Source: VXMO01 sp965219405 (GTDB lineage: Bacteria > Chloroflexota > Dehalococcoidia > UBA6926). Taken from it: DNA of 64,000 nt. Every line of letters starts with the position of its first letter. Position 1 is the first letter of the stretch. The DNA lies in assembly GCA_965219405.1 (NCBI GenBank), contig OZ244736.1, forward strand, positions 1,364,001-1,428,000. Direction: 5' to 3'. Positions 56,388-64,000 of the stretch are shown here, one piece after another. The translations under genes and the position numbers were made by a program. Below the pieces are notes generated by a model. It had not been told where the DNA came from. It worked only from the letters and a program-made list of their open reading frames with translations, and made no database searches.

Positions 56388-57272
56388 CTAGATCTGCCTC
56401 GTGAGCTTCATTTGGAGCCATGTCTTTGCCAAAAGCCACGTCTTGCGTGCCTTTGTCACCGTTGGACGTTGCGAAAGCACATCGTAGTTCTGCCTTTCGA
56501 TGGCGTCCAACACGCGGAGGCCGCCCAGCGTGAATAACTTCACATGCAATTTGAAGATGCCGTTGAGTGTATCGACAAGCGGCAAGCCCTCGTCGAATAG
56601 CCGTCGTGTGCGCTCCACCTGGAAGGCCAGGAGATCGCGAAAGGCGGGCGTGTACTCGCCACGGGCAAGCTCGTCCTCCGTGTACGCGAACCGGCGCACG
56701 TCTTCCTGGGGGATGTAGACGCGCCCCATCTCATAATCCCGGCGCACGTCCTGCCAGAAGTTGGCGAGTTGGAGGGCGGTGCAGGTAGCGTCAGACAACG
56801 CGCGCCGCTCCGGGTCGTTCTTGCCGATCAGGCTCAGATACAAGCGCCCAACGGGGTTTGCCGAATGACGGCAGTAGTACAGCACATCTTCGTAGGTTTC
56901 ATAACGCGTGTTGAGCTGGTCCATTCGATTAGCCTCAATGAGGTCGAGGAACGGTTGCGGCTCAATGTCAAAGGCCGAAATGGTGTGCTGGAGGGCGAGG
57001 AACCGAGGCTCGGTCGGCGAGCCGGAGTAGCATTGCTCCAGCTGCGCGGCCCAGTCGTCCAACAGGGCAAGGCGGTCTCCCGCGGCCTCGTCGCCGAGGT
57101 CATCAACGCCGCGGCAGTAAGCGTAGATGGCGGCAACATGGGGCAGCATATCGCGCGGCATGAGGCGGGACGCGACGGAGAAGTTCTCGTAGTGCGACCG
57201 CGCGATGGCGATGCACTCGCGGTAGGCGGACTCAAGTGAGGCGGGAATCCGGGCCGCCTCGCGCGTCCGCAT
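56388..57272 (-). CDS. hpnC: Hydroxysqualene synthase
   Basis: It converts presqualene diphosphate to hydroxysqualene. It has 294 residues. The HpnC pattern is SHYENFSVASRLMPRDMLPH, IYAYCRGVDDLGDEAAG (first Asp motif) and LANFWQDVRRDYEMGRVYIP (second). The Asn-Phe-x-Val-Ala start distinguishes HpnC from HpnD. The ATG overlaps the yjbQ stop by one base (TAATG), so translation is coupled, and hpnD follows 12 bases later. Together with the next genes it makes squalene without the NADPH-dependent single-enzyme squalene synthase. No squalene-hopene cyclase is in the window. Confidence 0.92.
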   Translation of the reverse strand: MRTREAARIPASLESAYRECIAIARSHYENFSVASRLMPRDMLPHVAAIYAYCRGVDDLGDEAAGDRLALLDDWAAQLEQCYSGSPTEPRFLALQHTISAFDIEPQPFLDLIEANRMDQLNTRYETYEDVLYYCRHSANPVGRLYLSLIGKNDPERRALSDATCTALQLANFWQDVRRDYEMGRVYIPQEDVRRFAYTEDELARGEYTPAFRDLLAFQVERTRRLFDEGLPLVDTLNGIFKLHVKLFTLGGLRVLDAIERQNYDVLSQRPTVTKARKTWLLAKTWLQMKLTRQI

Positions 57273-57787
57273 TACTTGTCTCCCTTCACCCCCATGACCT
57301 GGACGACCAAATGGCGGGGACGCGGGCGATCCAATTCAACGAAGAAGATGCGTTGATACATGCCAAGTTGGAGGCGCGCGTTGAGAATGGGAAGGGTTTC
57401 ACTGGTTCCCATGATGATCTGCTGGCAATGGGCATGGCCGTTGGGGGGTTCGTCGTCGTTCATGTTGACGGTGCGAATCTCGAAATCGTTGTGCAGATAG
57501 CCGCCCTCGCGCGGGGCGAAATGCTCAAGGATGTGACCAACATCTTCAAGAAGCAACGGCTCCATCTCATTGATGACGACGGCGGCTGTGCTGTGCGTGG
57601 AATAGACGACGACAGAGCCGTATTCGACACCTGTTTCTTCAACGATGTCCTGCACCCAATCGGTGACATCAACGAATTCAGGCGCCTGGCTTGATTGGAT
57701 GTCTATAGTGTACGAATAAATCTGGTATTTGCCCTCACCGACAAGGCCGCCCCGCTGGGCGTCGGACACAGATGCTCGTGCTTCCAT
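57272..57787 (-). CDS. yjbQ: YjbQ/UPF0047 family protein
   Basis: A 171-residue protein of the UPF0047/YjbQ family, for which weak thiamine-phosphate synthase activity has been reported; the physiological role is uncertain. STHSTAAVVINEMEPLLLED, then GGYLHNDFE, NGHAHCQQIIMGTSETLPI and GMYQRIFFVELDRPRPRHL are family-diagnostic. It is first in the run yjbQ-hpnC-hpnD-hpnE, its stop overlapping the hpnC ATG by one base, so its expression is tied to squalene synthesis, though a functional link is unproven. ATG 57787 (GGAG six bases upstream) is preferred over the TTG at 57799. Confidence 0.9.
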   Translation of the reverse strand: MEARASVSDAQRGGLVGEGKYQIYSYTIDIQSSQAPEFVDVTDWVQDIVEETGVEYGSVVVYSTHSTAAVVINEMEPLLLEDVGHILEHFAPREGGYLHNDFEIRTVNMNDDEPPNGHAHCQQIIMGTSETLPILNARLQLGMYQRIFFVELDRPRPRHLVVQVMGVKGDK

Positions 57788-57830
57788 AGCGTGCTCCAAT
57801 CAGTAGGCAAGCGGGATTGCTCTACAGTCA

Positions 57831-57858
57831 AGAATACAGCGGTATAAACGAATTTCAA
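57831..57858 (-). promoter_or_regulatory. Sigma70-type promoter for yjbQ-hpnCDE
   Basis: On the minus strand TTGAAA (57853-57858), a 16-base spacer and TATTCT (57831-57836), about 40 bases before the yjbQ ATG. The region is A+T-rich compared with its flanks. Confidence 0.5.
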
Positions 57859-57898
57859 ATTGGCCAAGAAGACAGTGTGGGCTGAGGTGACAAAGAAC

Positions 57899-58675
57899 TC
57901 ACCTGGACGCGGGAGCAGATTCCTCGTCGTTAATGAACTCCTCCTCAGTATCCACGGGTGTGAGATTCGCGCCGCCACTCAATCCTCGGTAGAGGAGAAG
58001 AAGGAATCCGGCTAACAGGAGAGTCGCTGTAACCCCAACCGTCGTGACAGTCCACGGCACGAGCCCGGAAACAGTTTCGGCTCGGCCAACCGCTGTTCCA
58101 ATCAAGACCATGACGGATGAAATGAGCAGCGATGCCAGGCTGACAACCGCGATGCTCACGGCCTCGTTGCGGATCACTGCGTCTCGCTCCACGGCATTGA
58201 CGCCGCGGCTCTCCATCTCCCGAGCCTGTGCCCGCAGCTGGATGATCCTGCGCAGAGCGACCAGTCCCGCAACGGTTAGTAGGAATACAACGGCGGATGC
58301 TAGTACTGGGAGCGGCTCCGAGAAGTACATATAGCGTCCAAAGAACCCGTGCCAGTCAATGCGGTTGTGCGCCCAGAGATTCGGGATATGGACAGCCATC
58401 AGCAACGCCGTGAATACCCAAAATGGAAAATGGCCGGCATTGGCAATTCGCAGTACGACGTAAGCGCCGGCGACGCCACCGACTATGAAAGCTGCCCCCC
58501 AGGAAATGAGTTCAGGTGTGAACTGAACGACAAATGTGGGCCACTGCGTGCGTTCGAGGTCTGCATAGTGGACTGAACTTGAGACGATCCACAACGCCGC
58601 GACCGTGAGGGCGGCGAGGAGTACGGTTTCTGCCACTACCAGCTGAGCAAGTATGGATGTCCGGATGCGGCTCAT
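57899..58675 (-). CDS. Membrane protein of unknown function downstream of DUF58
   Basis: A 258-residue membrane protein with about six hydrophobic segments, including LAQLVVAETVLLAALTVAALWI, ISWGAAFIVGGVAGAYVVL and SIAVVSLASLLISSVMVLIG. A tryptophan/His-rich extracytoplasmic loop (HIPNLWAHNRIDWHGFFGRY) lies in the first half and a charged cytoplasmic stretch (LRAQAREMESRGVNAVERD) in the middle. I do not recognise a family. ATG 58675 overlaps the DUF58 stop by four bases; the frame continues upstream to 58792 inside DUF58. It is the last gene of the MoxR/DUF58 run. Confidence 0.75.
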   Translation of the reverse strand: MSRIRTSILAQLVVAETVLLAALTVAALWIVSSSVHYADLERTQWPTFVVQFTPELISWGAAFIVGGVAGAYVVLRIANAGHFPFWVFTALLMAVHIPNLWAHNRIDWHGFFGRYMYFSEPLPVLASAVVFLLTVAGLVALRRIIQLRAQAREMESRGVNAVERDAVIRNEAVSIAVVSLASLLISSVMVLIGTAVGRAETVSGLVPWTVTTVGVTATLLLAGFLLLLYRGLSGGANLTPVDTEEEFINDEESAPASR

Positions 58676-60009
58676 TGGTACCTGTCCATGTGGCGAACGA
58701 GGGTCGTGATAAATCGTTCGCTTGACGGATCCCAATCCATGACAGCGGCGCCGGCCTGCTGCAGCGCCGCCATCGTGGCCTGTGTTTCCCAACGGGACAT
58801 GTCCGAATGTGGGTCAACCCAGTCGCCGGAATCGTGCTGCAAAGGCGGGGCGACATGGATGACGCGCACGCGGCCTCCTCGGCGAGATCGTGCGCGGAGG
58901 GCTGTGAGGCGGATGACGGCGGTCGTGAGGCGATCCAGCTGTTCGGAATCGTCTCCCGGGCGCGGGTAATGGGCATCGAGGCGGGTGATGATGAAGACCT
59001 GCGGGCGCAGCCTGAACAAAAACGATTTGCACCACTCGACTGAACGGAGGAGGTCCTGTTCGGGAGGGCCGGGCGTGAGTCCGGTGAACATCTGCGTGAG
59101 GCGTCGGAACTGCTTCTGGCCGTTGTCAGGCGAGAGCAATTCCCCGCCGCCCTGCGTGTTGTAGGCGTATGCCCCAAGCGTGGAGCCCTGTGAGACGTAG
59201 TACTGCGCCAACGTTCCTGCCGCCTCAATGGTGTTCTCCATAGGGCTTGACGCCGCCGTGCCGACGTTCATGTAGTCTGCTGTGTCAAGGAAGATCCAGA
59301 CGGCTTTTCGTCCCTCCGGCTCCAATTCGTTGACGAGCGGCACGTCGTACACGTCACTGTTCCGGGCCGTCGCCTTCCAGTTGATGCTCTTGATCGGATC
59401 ACCGGGCTGATACGGGCGTAGTTCGCGGAACTCTTCGCCGGAGGAGCGAATGCGGGCGATGTCATCCACGAGCAGGGTGCTGCGGGTCATCGCTCGGACT
59501 GAGTTGAGGCGAGAGATGTCGGCGGTTCGCGGCGCGACGAGCACATTCAACCCGGGACCCACCGTGCCGGACTGGGCATGTCCCGTGCCAAGAGGCGCCT
59601 GCGATTCCCACACCGTCTCCTGCAGTGTGTACTCGCCGCGCTTGGCAAAGGCGATTGTGTAGGAGAGATCAACGCTCGCCTCCCCCGGCCATTTCCAGAT
59701 CATTCGGAAATTATTGCCCTCGACGACAACGGCCTCCTCCGGGAGTGGATCGACAACGCGGATCGGCCCGATGCCGCCACGCACGGTCAGACGCCGCTCA
59801 ACGATTAAGGAGTCGCCAACCCAGCAGATAACACGGGGAAGGCTACGCTCGATCACCACGTCGTCCGGTGGTCGGATAGCGCCTGCCGTCAGGACGGCGA
59901 CAAAAAGAAAAACTGCGCCCGCGAGCAGGACGACGTTGCCGAGGAAGAGGCCGGCAATGAAGAGCGCAAGGCTGAGCCATGTCCAGCTCAGGAGGGCAGG
60001 CGTGATCAT
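58672..60009 (-). CDS. DUF58 domain protein, MoxR-associated
   Basis: A 445-residue protein with two N-terminal membrane helices (LLSWTWLSLALFIAGLFLG, VVLLAGAVFLFVAVLTAGA), a beta-rich middle, and the DUF58 core EFRELRPYQPGDPIKSINWKATA (about 215-240), which precedes a vWA-like fold (VWIFLDTADYMNVG). DUF58 proteins sit next to MoxR ATPases and are thought to take part in metal insertion or complex maturation. The MoxR gene is two bases upstream, supporting a joint function. Confidence 0.88.
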   Translation of the reverse strand: MITPALLSWTWLSLALFIAGLFLGNVVLLAGAVFLFVAVLTAGAIRPPDDVVIERSLPRVICWVGDSLIVERRLTVRGGIGPIRVVDPLPEEAVVVEGNNFRMIWKWPGEASVDLSYTIAFAKRGEYTLQETVWESQAPLGTGHAQSGTVGPGLNVLVAPRTADISRLNSVRAMTRSTLLVDDIARIRSSGEEFRELRPYQPGDPIKSINWKATARNSDVYDVPLVNELEPEGRKAVWIFLDTADYMNVGTAASSPMENTIEAAGTLAQYYVSQGSTLGAYAYNTQGGGELLSPDNGQKQFRRLTQMFTGLTPGPPEQDLLRSVEWCKSFLFRLRPQVFIITRLDAHYPRPGDDSEQLDRLTTAVIRLTALRARSRRGGRVRVIHVAPPLQHDSGDWVDPHSDMSRWETQATMAALQQAGAAVMDWDPSSERFITTLVRHMDRYQ

Positions 60010-60011
60010 GG

Positions 60012-60998
60012 CTAACCGGGCCGCGCTCCCAGTTCCGTTGGGACAGGAACCTGGTCGAGAATCTCGTCGATGATCGACTCCGGCCTCACGCCCTCAAGCG
60101 TGTCCTCGATGTTGAGGATGATGCGGTGAGCAAGGACGTCCGTGACGACCATCTTGACGTCGTCCGGCACGACGAAATCCCGTCCATGAATGAGGGCGAT
60201 GCTGCGGGAGACGCGCAGCAGGGCAAGGGAACCGCGAGGACTGACACCGACGGCGACGCGCGGATGGTCTCGCGTCAGCCTGACGAGTTCGGTGATGTAG
60301 TCGACGATGACGGTATCAATGTAGACCGCGGTCTCCACGAGCCGCTGCAGTTCAAGAAAGTCCTCGACCGAAATGGCCGGTTCAAGGTCGCCGGTGGGGT
60401 CGTCCTTTTGCCATGCGATGCGCCGGTTGAGGATGTCACTTTCAAGCTCTTGATTGGCGGGGTAGCCAGTGCCGAGCTTGAACAGGAAGCGGTCAAGCTG
60501 CGCCTCGGGAAGGGGGTATGTGCCCTCCTGCTCGATCGGGTTTTGAGTCGCGATGACGACGAAAGGGCTGCCCAGGCTGAGGGTGTCACCATCGATTGTG
60601 ACCTGCCGCTCCTCCATCGCCTCAAGCAACGCGGCCTGCGTCTTGGGCGGGGCGCGGTTAATCTCATCGGCGAGGAGAACATGGGTGAACACCGGGCCTC
60701 TGATGAGTTGGAAAACGCCTTCATTCTGTCGCCAGACGTTGACGCCGATGATGTCTGACGGCAGCAGGTCCGGCGTGAACTGCACCCGCTTTGTCTCGCT
60801 GCCGATTGCGCGAGAGAAGACCTTTGCCAAAAGGGTCTTGCCGAGGCCGGGGTAGTCCTCAAAGAGAACATGGCCGTTGGCAAGGGCGGCGGCCAGCAGC
60901 TTGCGGAGAAGAAGACGGTTGCCGACAAAAGCCTCGCCAACGCGGTCGATGATGCCATCGCATGTTTGCCGCACTCGCTCCAGTTCGTGTTCGTTCAT
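60012..60998 (-). CDS. MoxR-family AAA+ ATPase
   Basis: A 328-residue AAA+ chaperone-like ATPase. Walker A is VLFEDYPGLGKTLLAK; Walker B VLLADEINRAPPKTQAALLE; sensor 1 FVVIATQNPIEQEGTYPLPE; the arginine-finger region LDRFLFKLGTGYPANQEL; and sensor 2 GVSPRGSLALLRVSRSIAL. MoxR proteins help assemble or activate complexes together with DUF58/vWA partners. Its ATG overlaps the stop of the 909-residue membrane protein by four bases, and DUF58 follows two bases after its own stop. Confidence 0.93.
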   Translation of the reverse strand: MNEHELERVRQTCDGIIDRVGEAFVGNRLLLRKLLAAALANGHVLFEDYPGLGKTLLAKVFSRAIGSETKRVQFTPDLLPSDIIGVNVWRQNEGVFQLIRGPVFTHVLLADEINRAPPKTQAALLEAMEERQVTIDGDTLSLGSPFVVIATQNPIEQEGTYPLPEAQLDRFLFKLGTGYPANQELESDILNRRIAWQKDDPTGDLEPAISVEDFLELQRLVETAVYIDTVIVDYITELVRLTRDHPRVAVGVSPRGSLALLRVSRSIALIHGRDFVVPDDVKMVVTDVLAHRIILNIEDTLEGVRPESIIDEILDQVPVPTELGARPG

Positions 60999-63724
60999 GC
61001 GGTTATCTTTTTCCCTTCATGTTCGGTCCGCCCCTGATCATCCCCGGCCAGGTTGTCATTCCAATCATCACTGATTTCCTGATCCGCCGTTCCTTGCCGC
61101 GCGGCGCGGTCGGCCCGCAGAACAGCCTCGTCCCTCGCCAACAGGGCGTGCCTGTCGAGCAATTGAGCTGCGATGTAACCCTGAGTGCCGTCCGGTGAGC
61201 GCACGGACAAGGCAGCGCCCGTATCGGCCAGTATCTCCACTGCCTGTCCGGCGAGGACAGTTGCGATCGGACTGACCATGTTCAGGGCGGCGGCGGGCAT
61301 CTGGTACATCTCAACGGGCGACGCCACAACAGCGATTGGCAAGGACAAGACATCCCTTTCCCCGACGAGATGCTCCAGGATGGCTCGAACAAGGCGTTCC
61401 CGACGCTCGCTCACCCGTCTGCGGGTTCTTCCGCGTGTCAGCAGGCTGCCCTTGCCGCGCCGCGTGGTTTCATCGTGGGTCAGGTGGAAACAGAGGCTGA
61501 CAGCACGGCCAACGTTCGCGCCGCGCAGGGTATAGGCGGCAATAACGTATGCGGCGAAGGCATCGGCGTCATCGCCGGATTCGACGAAATCGTCGGCGAG
61601 TTCATTCAACTCCCGCAGGTTCCCCGTATAGTTTTCTGCGGTATTGGTCGATCTGGCCAACACTCTGTTTGCCGCGAATGATTCGGAAAGCGAAGTGTGC
61701 CGGCCGTTCGCGCTGCTGCGCAGGGAACTGTCGCGAAGCGGAGACATGACGTGCCTCACATCGTTCGGGTACGCGCCCTCTCGACAGAGCAGACCCATCA
61801 TATACGTCCAGACTCCGCTCGGATCGCCAAATTGAACCCACGCTTGCCGCACGTTATACACGGTTGCGGCACGAGGGTCCGGCAGGGTTTCGAGATGCTG
61901 TTGGTGCCGACTCCAGTCGATGGCGGGAGCAGAACCCGTTTCAACAACACGTATCTCTGTCTGCAAACGGCTTCTCATCCTCAAGATCACGCCGACGGTG
62001 GTAGTTAGCACTGCGAGCCATTCCAGTATCGCGGCCAATGCGAGAGTGTCGTAGAAGATTGGCCGCAGAAGTAGAGCATAGATGGCAATGGCCGCGCCAG
62101 GCATGAACGAACGCGTCTTTGATTCTGCCATCCAACGTATCGCGTCGGCCATGACGGAGGTTGACTCACTTGAGAACTGCAGCCCCATCTGCGTGGCGGC
62201 GATGGAGAAGAATCCCGCTCCCACAACGGAGCCGCCGAGGGCGTAGCCATAGCCGAGGTCAGCCATGGCGAGCCCGAGAAGCCATGCGAGGCAGCCGGCT
62301 AGTGCGAAGCCGATTGCTGATAGGAGCGGACGGGCCTCCCACCGCGGGAGGCTCCACGCCGCCTGTGGCAGCGTCAGCGCAAGCACGACAACGAAGAACA
62401 GGATGGCGACGAGGCCGCGAATCTCATGCACGGCGGCGATGTAGGGTTGATAGAGCCTGCCGATTTCTTCCGTCTCAACATAGTCCAGCATCAGGGCGTT
62501 GATGACTGGTAAATCAGCCAATAGGGCCAAGAGGATCAGGGTGGGCCCCAGAGCGATGAGCACGGAGGAGGCGGACGCCAGCACGCCATTCAACACTCCC
62601 CGGAATCGCCATTCGTACTCAAGGTGGACGACCCTCCGCAGTACCCACGCCGCGTATGTAAGGAAGATTGAAGCCACAGCTGCGGACGCAAGCCCGGCGG
62701 CCGGGTACTCATAGATCGTTGTCAGCACTCCGGTTTGTCCAAAGAGAACGATGGAGATGGCGAACGCGGCGCTGTGGGCGATGGGCGACGGGAGCACGCT
62801 GGGAACAATCGGCCACTTCGTTGCGGCGAGTCTCACGATGTAGATCGGGACGATCAACAAGAGAGACCATGCCGCGAGTGCGCCTATAGTGCCGATGTAG
62901 CCATCCCCACTGTCCCCAGGGGCGCCAGTCAGCGGAGCGGCAAGGACAAAGCCGAACATCAGGAGCACCGACGGATGCCCTCCCGTTGCGGCCAACGCGG
63001 CGCGTGCGAACCAACGGTGGCGCGGGGATTCAGACAACTCCGCAGGCGGTCTCACGGCGCTGGCAATGTATGTTCCTGCGACGCCAAGAGTGAGGGCGAC
63101 AAAGAGGGGAGAGGTCGGGCCGTCTATAGACAGACCGAGGAAGCCATTGTCCGCGAGTACGGCATAACCGGCCCCAAGCAGCGCGAGGCGTAACCAGGGC
63201 AGAGGCAGATTGGCTGCCAGGTTGGGGCGGAGGTAGGTCGTCACACGAATGGTGGTCACTGTGATAACCGCCGCTAGTGACAACCATGCGAGGAAGCTAA
63301 AGACGGCGGAGTAGGGGGAAGGGCCGCCATCTCCGTCAACAATGCCGATCTCCAGCGCGTCGAGGATACCGGCGGTGGCGGCGAATGCAGCGTAGGCTAG
63401 CGCGGCGATGGCGAGACCGTGCAGGGCGATACCAACAGCGGCCGGGTTTGCACGCAGGACTTGAAGCAAGCGGATAGGGCTGATACGTGGTCCCTGCCTT
63501 TGCTGTACGTTCCTCTGCCATGCGCGCCCCTGCAACGAAACGAGAATCCTGCTGACGCCAAGCAGCAGGAGGGTCGCTGCAAGCCACGGATAGAGCAAGG
63601 CTAGTGATAGCGTCGCCACAACTGCCGCGACAAGCGTGAGCGCCAACAATGGGGCTGTGAGCGGCGCGAGTTGCGAGTTTGCGGAGGCTGGCAAGAAAAC
63701 TACTCTCCGACGATTGTCCGCCAT
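60995..63724 (-). CDS. Large membrane protein with SH3-like C-terminal domain
   Basis: A 909-residue protein of no family I recognise. Residues 1 to about 580 hold roughly 14-16 hydrophobic segments (for example APLTAPLLALTLVAAVVATL and VFILCR-free stretches such as YVETEEIGRLYQPYIAAVHE between helices). The remaining 330 residues are soluble: helical (ELNELADDFVESGDDADAFA), an Arg-rich part (RGRTRRRVSERRERLVRA), a probable bacterial SH3-type barrel at about 818-857 (VLAGQAVEILADTGAALSVR then SPDGTQGYI), and an acidic tail. It overlaps the DUF4129 gene upstream by 25 bases and the MoxR gene downstream by four. Position in the cluster is that usually held by vWA, transglutaminase-like or membrane partners of MoxR. 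Confidence 0.75.
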   Translation of the reverse strand: MADNRRRVVFLPASANSQLAPLTAPLLALTLVAAVVATLSLALLYPWLAATLLLLGVSRILVSLQGRAWQRNVQQRQGPRISPIRLLQVLRANPAAVGIALHGLAIAALAYAAFAATAGILDALEIGIVDGDGGPSPYSAVFSFLAWLSLAAVITVTTIRVTTYLRPNLAANLPLPWLRLALLGAGYAVLADNGFLGLSIDGPTSPLFVALTLGVAGTYIASAVRPPAELSESPRHRWFARAALAATGGHPSVLLMFGFVLAAPLTGAPGDSGDGYIGTIGALAAWSLLLIVPIYIVRLAATKWPIVPSVLPSPIAHSAAFAISIVLFGQTGVLTTIYEYPAAGLASAAVASIFLTYAAWVLRRVVHLEYEWRFRGVLNGVLASASSVLIALGPTLILLALLADLPVINALMLDYVETEEIGRLYQPYIAAVHEIRGLVAILFFVVVLALTLPQAAWSLPRWEARPLLSAIGFALAGCLAWLLGLAMADLGYGYALGGSVVGAGFFSIAATQMGLQFSSESTSVMADAIRWMAESKTRSFMPGAAIAIYALLLRPIFYDTLALAAILEWLAVLTTTVGVILRMRSRLQTEIRVVETGSAPAIDWSRHQQHLETLPDPRAATVYNVRQAWVQFGDPSGVWTYMMGLLCREGAYPNDVRHVMSPLRDSSLRSSANGRHTSLSESFAANRVLARSTNTAENYTGNLRELNELADDFVESGDDADAFAAYVIAAYTLRGANVGRAVSLCFHLTHDETTRRGKGSLLTRGRTRRRVSERRERLVRAILEHLVGERDVLSLPIAVVASPVEMYQMPAAALNMVSPIATVLAGQAVEILADTGAALSVRSPDGTQGYIAAQLLDRHALLARDEAVLRADRAARQGTADQEISDDWNDNLAGDDQGRTEHEGKKITA

Positions 63725-63999
63725 GCGCTGTACATGGCCTCATAATGGCGGCGCTCTATGTCGTGTTCGCTGTAGTCAGCCTCCTCAAAGCGCGTAACGA
63801 GCTCATCAAGCGCGCGTTGGTCAATGGGCACACCGGATGAAACGAGTAGAGCCTCTGTCTCACGGGGTGACTGCCCGGCTATTCCAACGTCAAGCCGTGC
63901 CGTCCACTCCGTGAACTCGCCAAAGACGCGCACCATCTCCTCACGGAACTCAACGACGCGATAGGAGACAGACGCAGATGAGCCGATATGGAACGAATC
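63700..63999 (-). CDS. DUF4129-type C-terminal domain, 5' part cut by window edge
   Basis: The minus-strand frame is open from the right edge to the stop at 63700. The 99 visible residues end in VRVFGEFTEWTARLDVGIAG, QSPRETEALLVSSG and YSEHDIERRHYEAMYSAWR, which match the DUF4129 domain at the C-terminus of membrane proteins encoded in MoxR/DUF58/transglutaminase clusters. The start lies beyond the window, so the full architecture (often several membrane helices or a transglutaminase domain before it) is unknown. Its end overlaps the next gene by 25 bases. Confidence 0.7.
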   Translation of the reverse strand, partial: DSFHIGSSASVSYRVVEFREEMVRVFGEFTEWTARLDVGIAGQSPRETEALLVSSGVPIDQRALDELVTRFEEADYSEHDIERRHYEAMYSAWRTIVGE

Positions 64000-64000
64000 A

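Noticed and set aside
1..64000. CRISPR array, insertion sequence or prophage
   Set aside because: No regularly spaced repeats, transposase, integrase or phage structural genes were seen; repeats are single short hairpins.

Overview
The window looks like a chromosomal piece of a G+C-rich bacterium (roughly 58-60 % by eye). The gene set points to Chloroflexota, perhaps a Dehalococcoidia/SAR202-like lineage: archaeal-type FBP aldolase/phosphatase, an EtfD-type ETF:quinone oxidoreductase beside etfBA, hpnCDE squalene genes, flavin-dependent ThyX, and a threonine synthase of the NPT(Y/H)SFKDR type. This placement is an inference from gene content; there is no rRNA in the window. I found no tRNA, CRISPR array, prophage or insertion sequence. 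Start codons are mixed (ATG, GTG, TTG) and genes are tightly packed.

Layout. 0-2 kb: a truncated lipoprotein and an orphan zinc/manganese-type substrate-binding lipoprotein. 2-15 kb: a housekeeping run on the plus strand (rpsO-pnp, dapB-asd-yggS-dapA for lysine, prs, pyrB, secA), interrupted by purA on the minus strand. 15-24.5 kb: a DUF255 thioredoxin-fold protein, HIT protein, SWIM-finger protein, HAD hydrolase, AEC transporter, pyrF, an Fe-S flavoprotein-like reductase, a MagIII-like DNA glycosylase and hflKC. 24.6-29 kb: a divergent electron-transfer module, with a membrane Fe-S oxidoreductase facing etfB-etfA. 29-34.5 kb: an accessory stretch with two toxin-antitoxin modules (PIN/RHH intact; BrnT/BrnA with a nonsense-broken toxin), a divergent EF-G paralogue, a metalloprotease-like lipoprotein and a cupredoxin lipoprotein. 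34.5-39 kb: ctaB-like and tgt, then a thrC-NIL-MoaD/ThiS operon on the minus strand. 39-50 kb: amino-acid binding lipoprotein, crotonase, fructose-bisphosphatase/aldolase, rdgB-moaA-moaC, a hydrolase, thyX-dinB, a phosphodiesterase and an ABC-2 exporter pair.

50-64 kb is all minus strand. The order of transcription is: a DUF4129 protein (cut by the window edge), a 909-residue membrane protein with an SH3-like C-terminus, MoxR ATPase, DUF58 and a small membrane protein, overlapping or nearly so. Then comes a separate run yjbQ-hpnC-hpnD-hpnE-MMPL-MpaB/Lcp-type oxygenase. The second run joins squalene synthesis, an RND lipid exporter and a rubber-oxygenase-fold haem protein in one apparent operon, and is the most intriguing system here.

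Two regulatory patterns recur. An extended -10 close to TGCTATACT lies upstream of at least six leadered genes on both strands. Several other genes have a -10 hexamer 6-7 bases before the start codon and no Shine-Dalgarno, which suggests leaderless transcripts.
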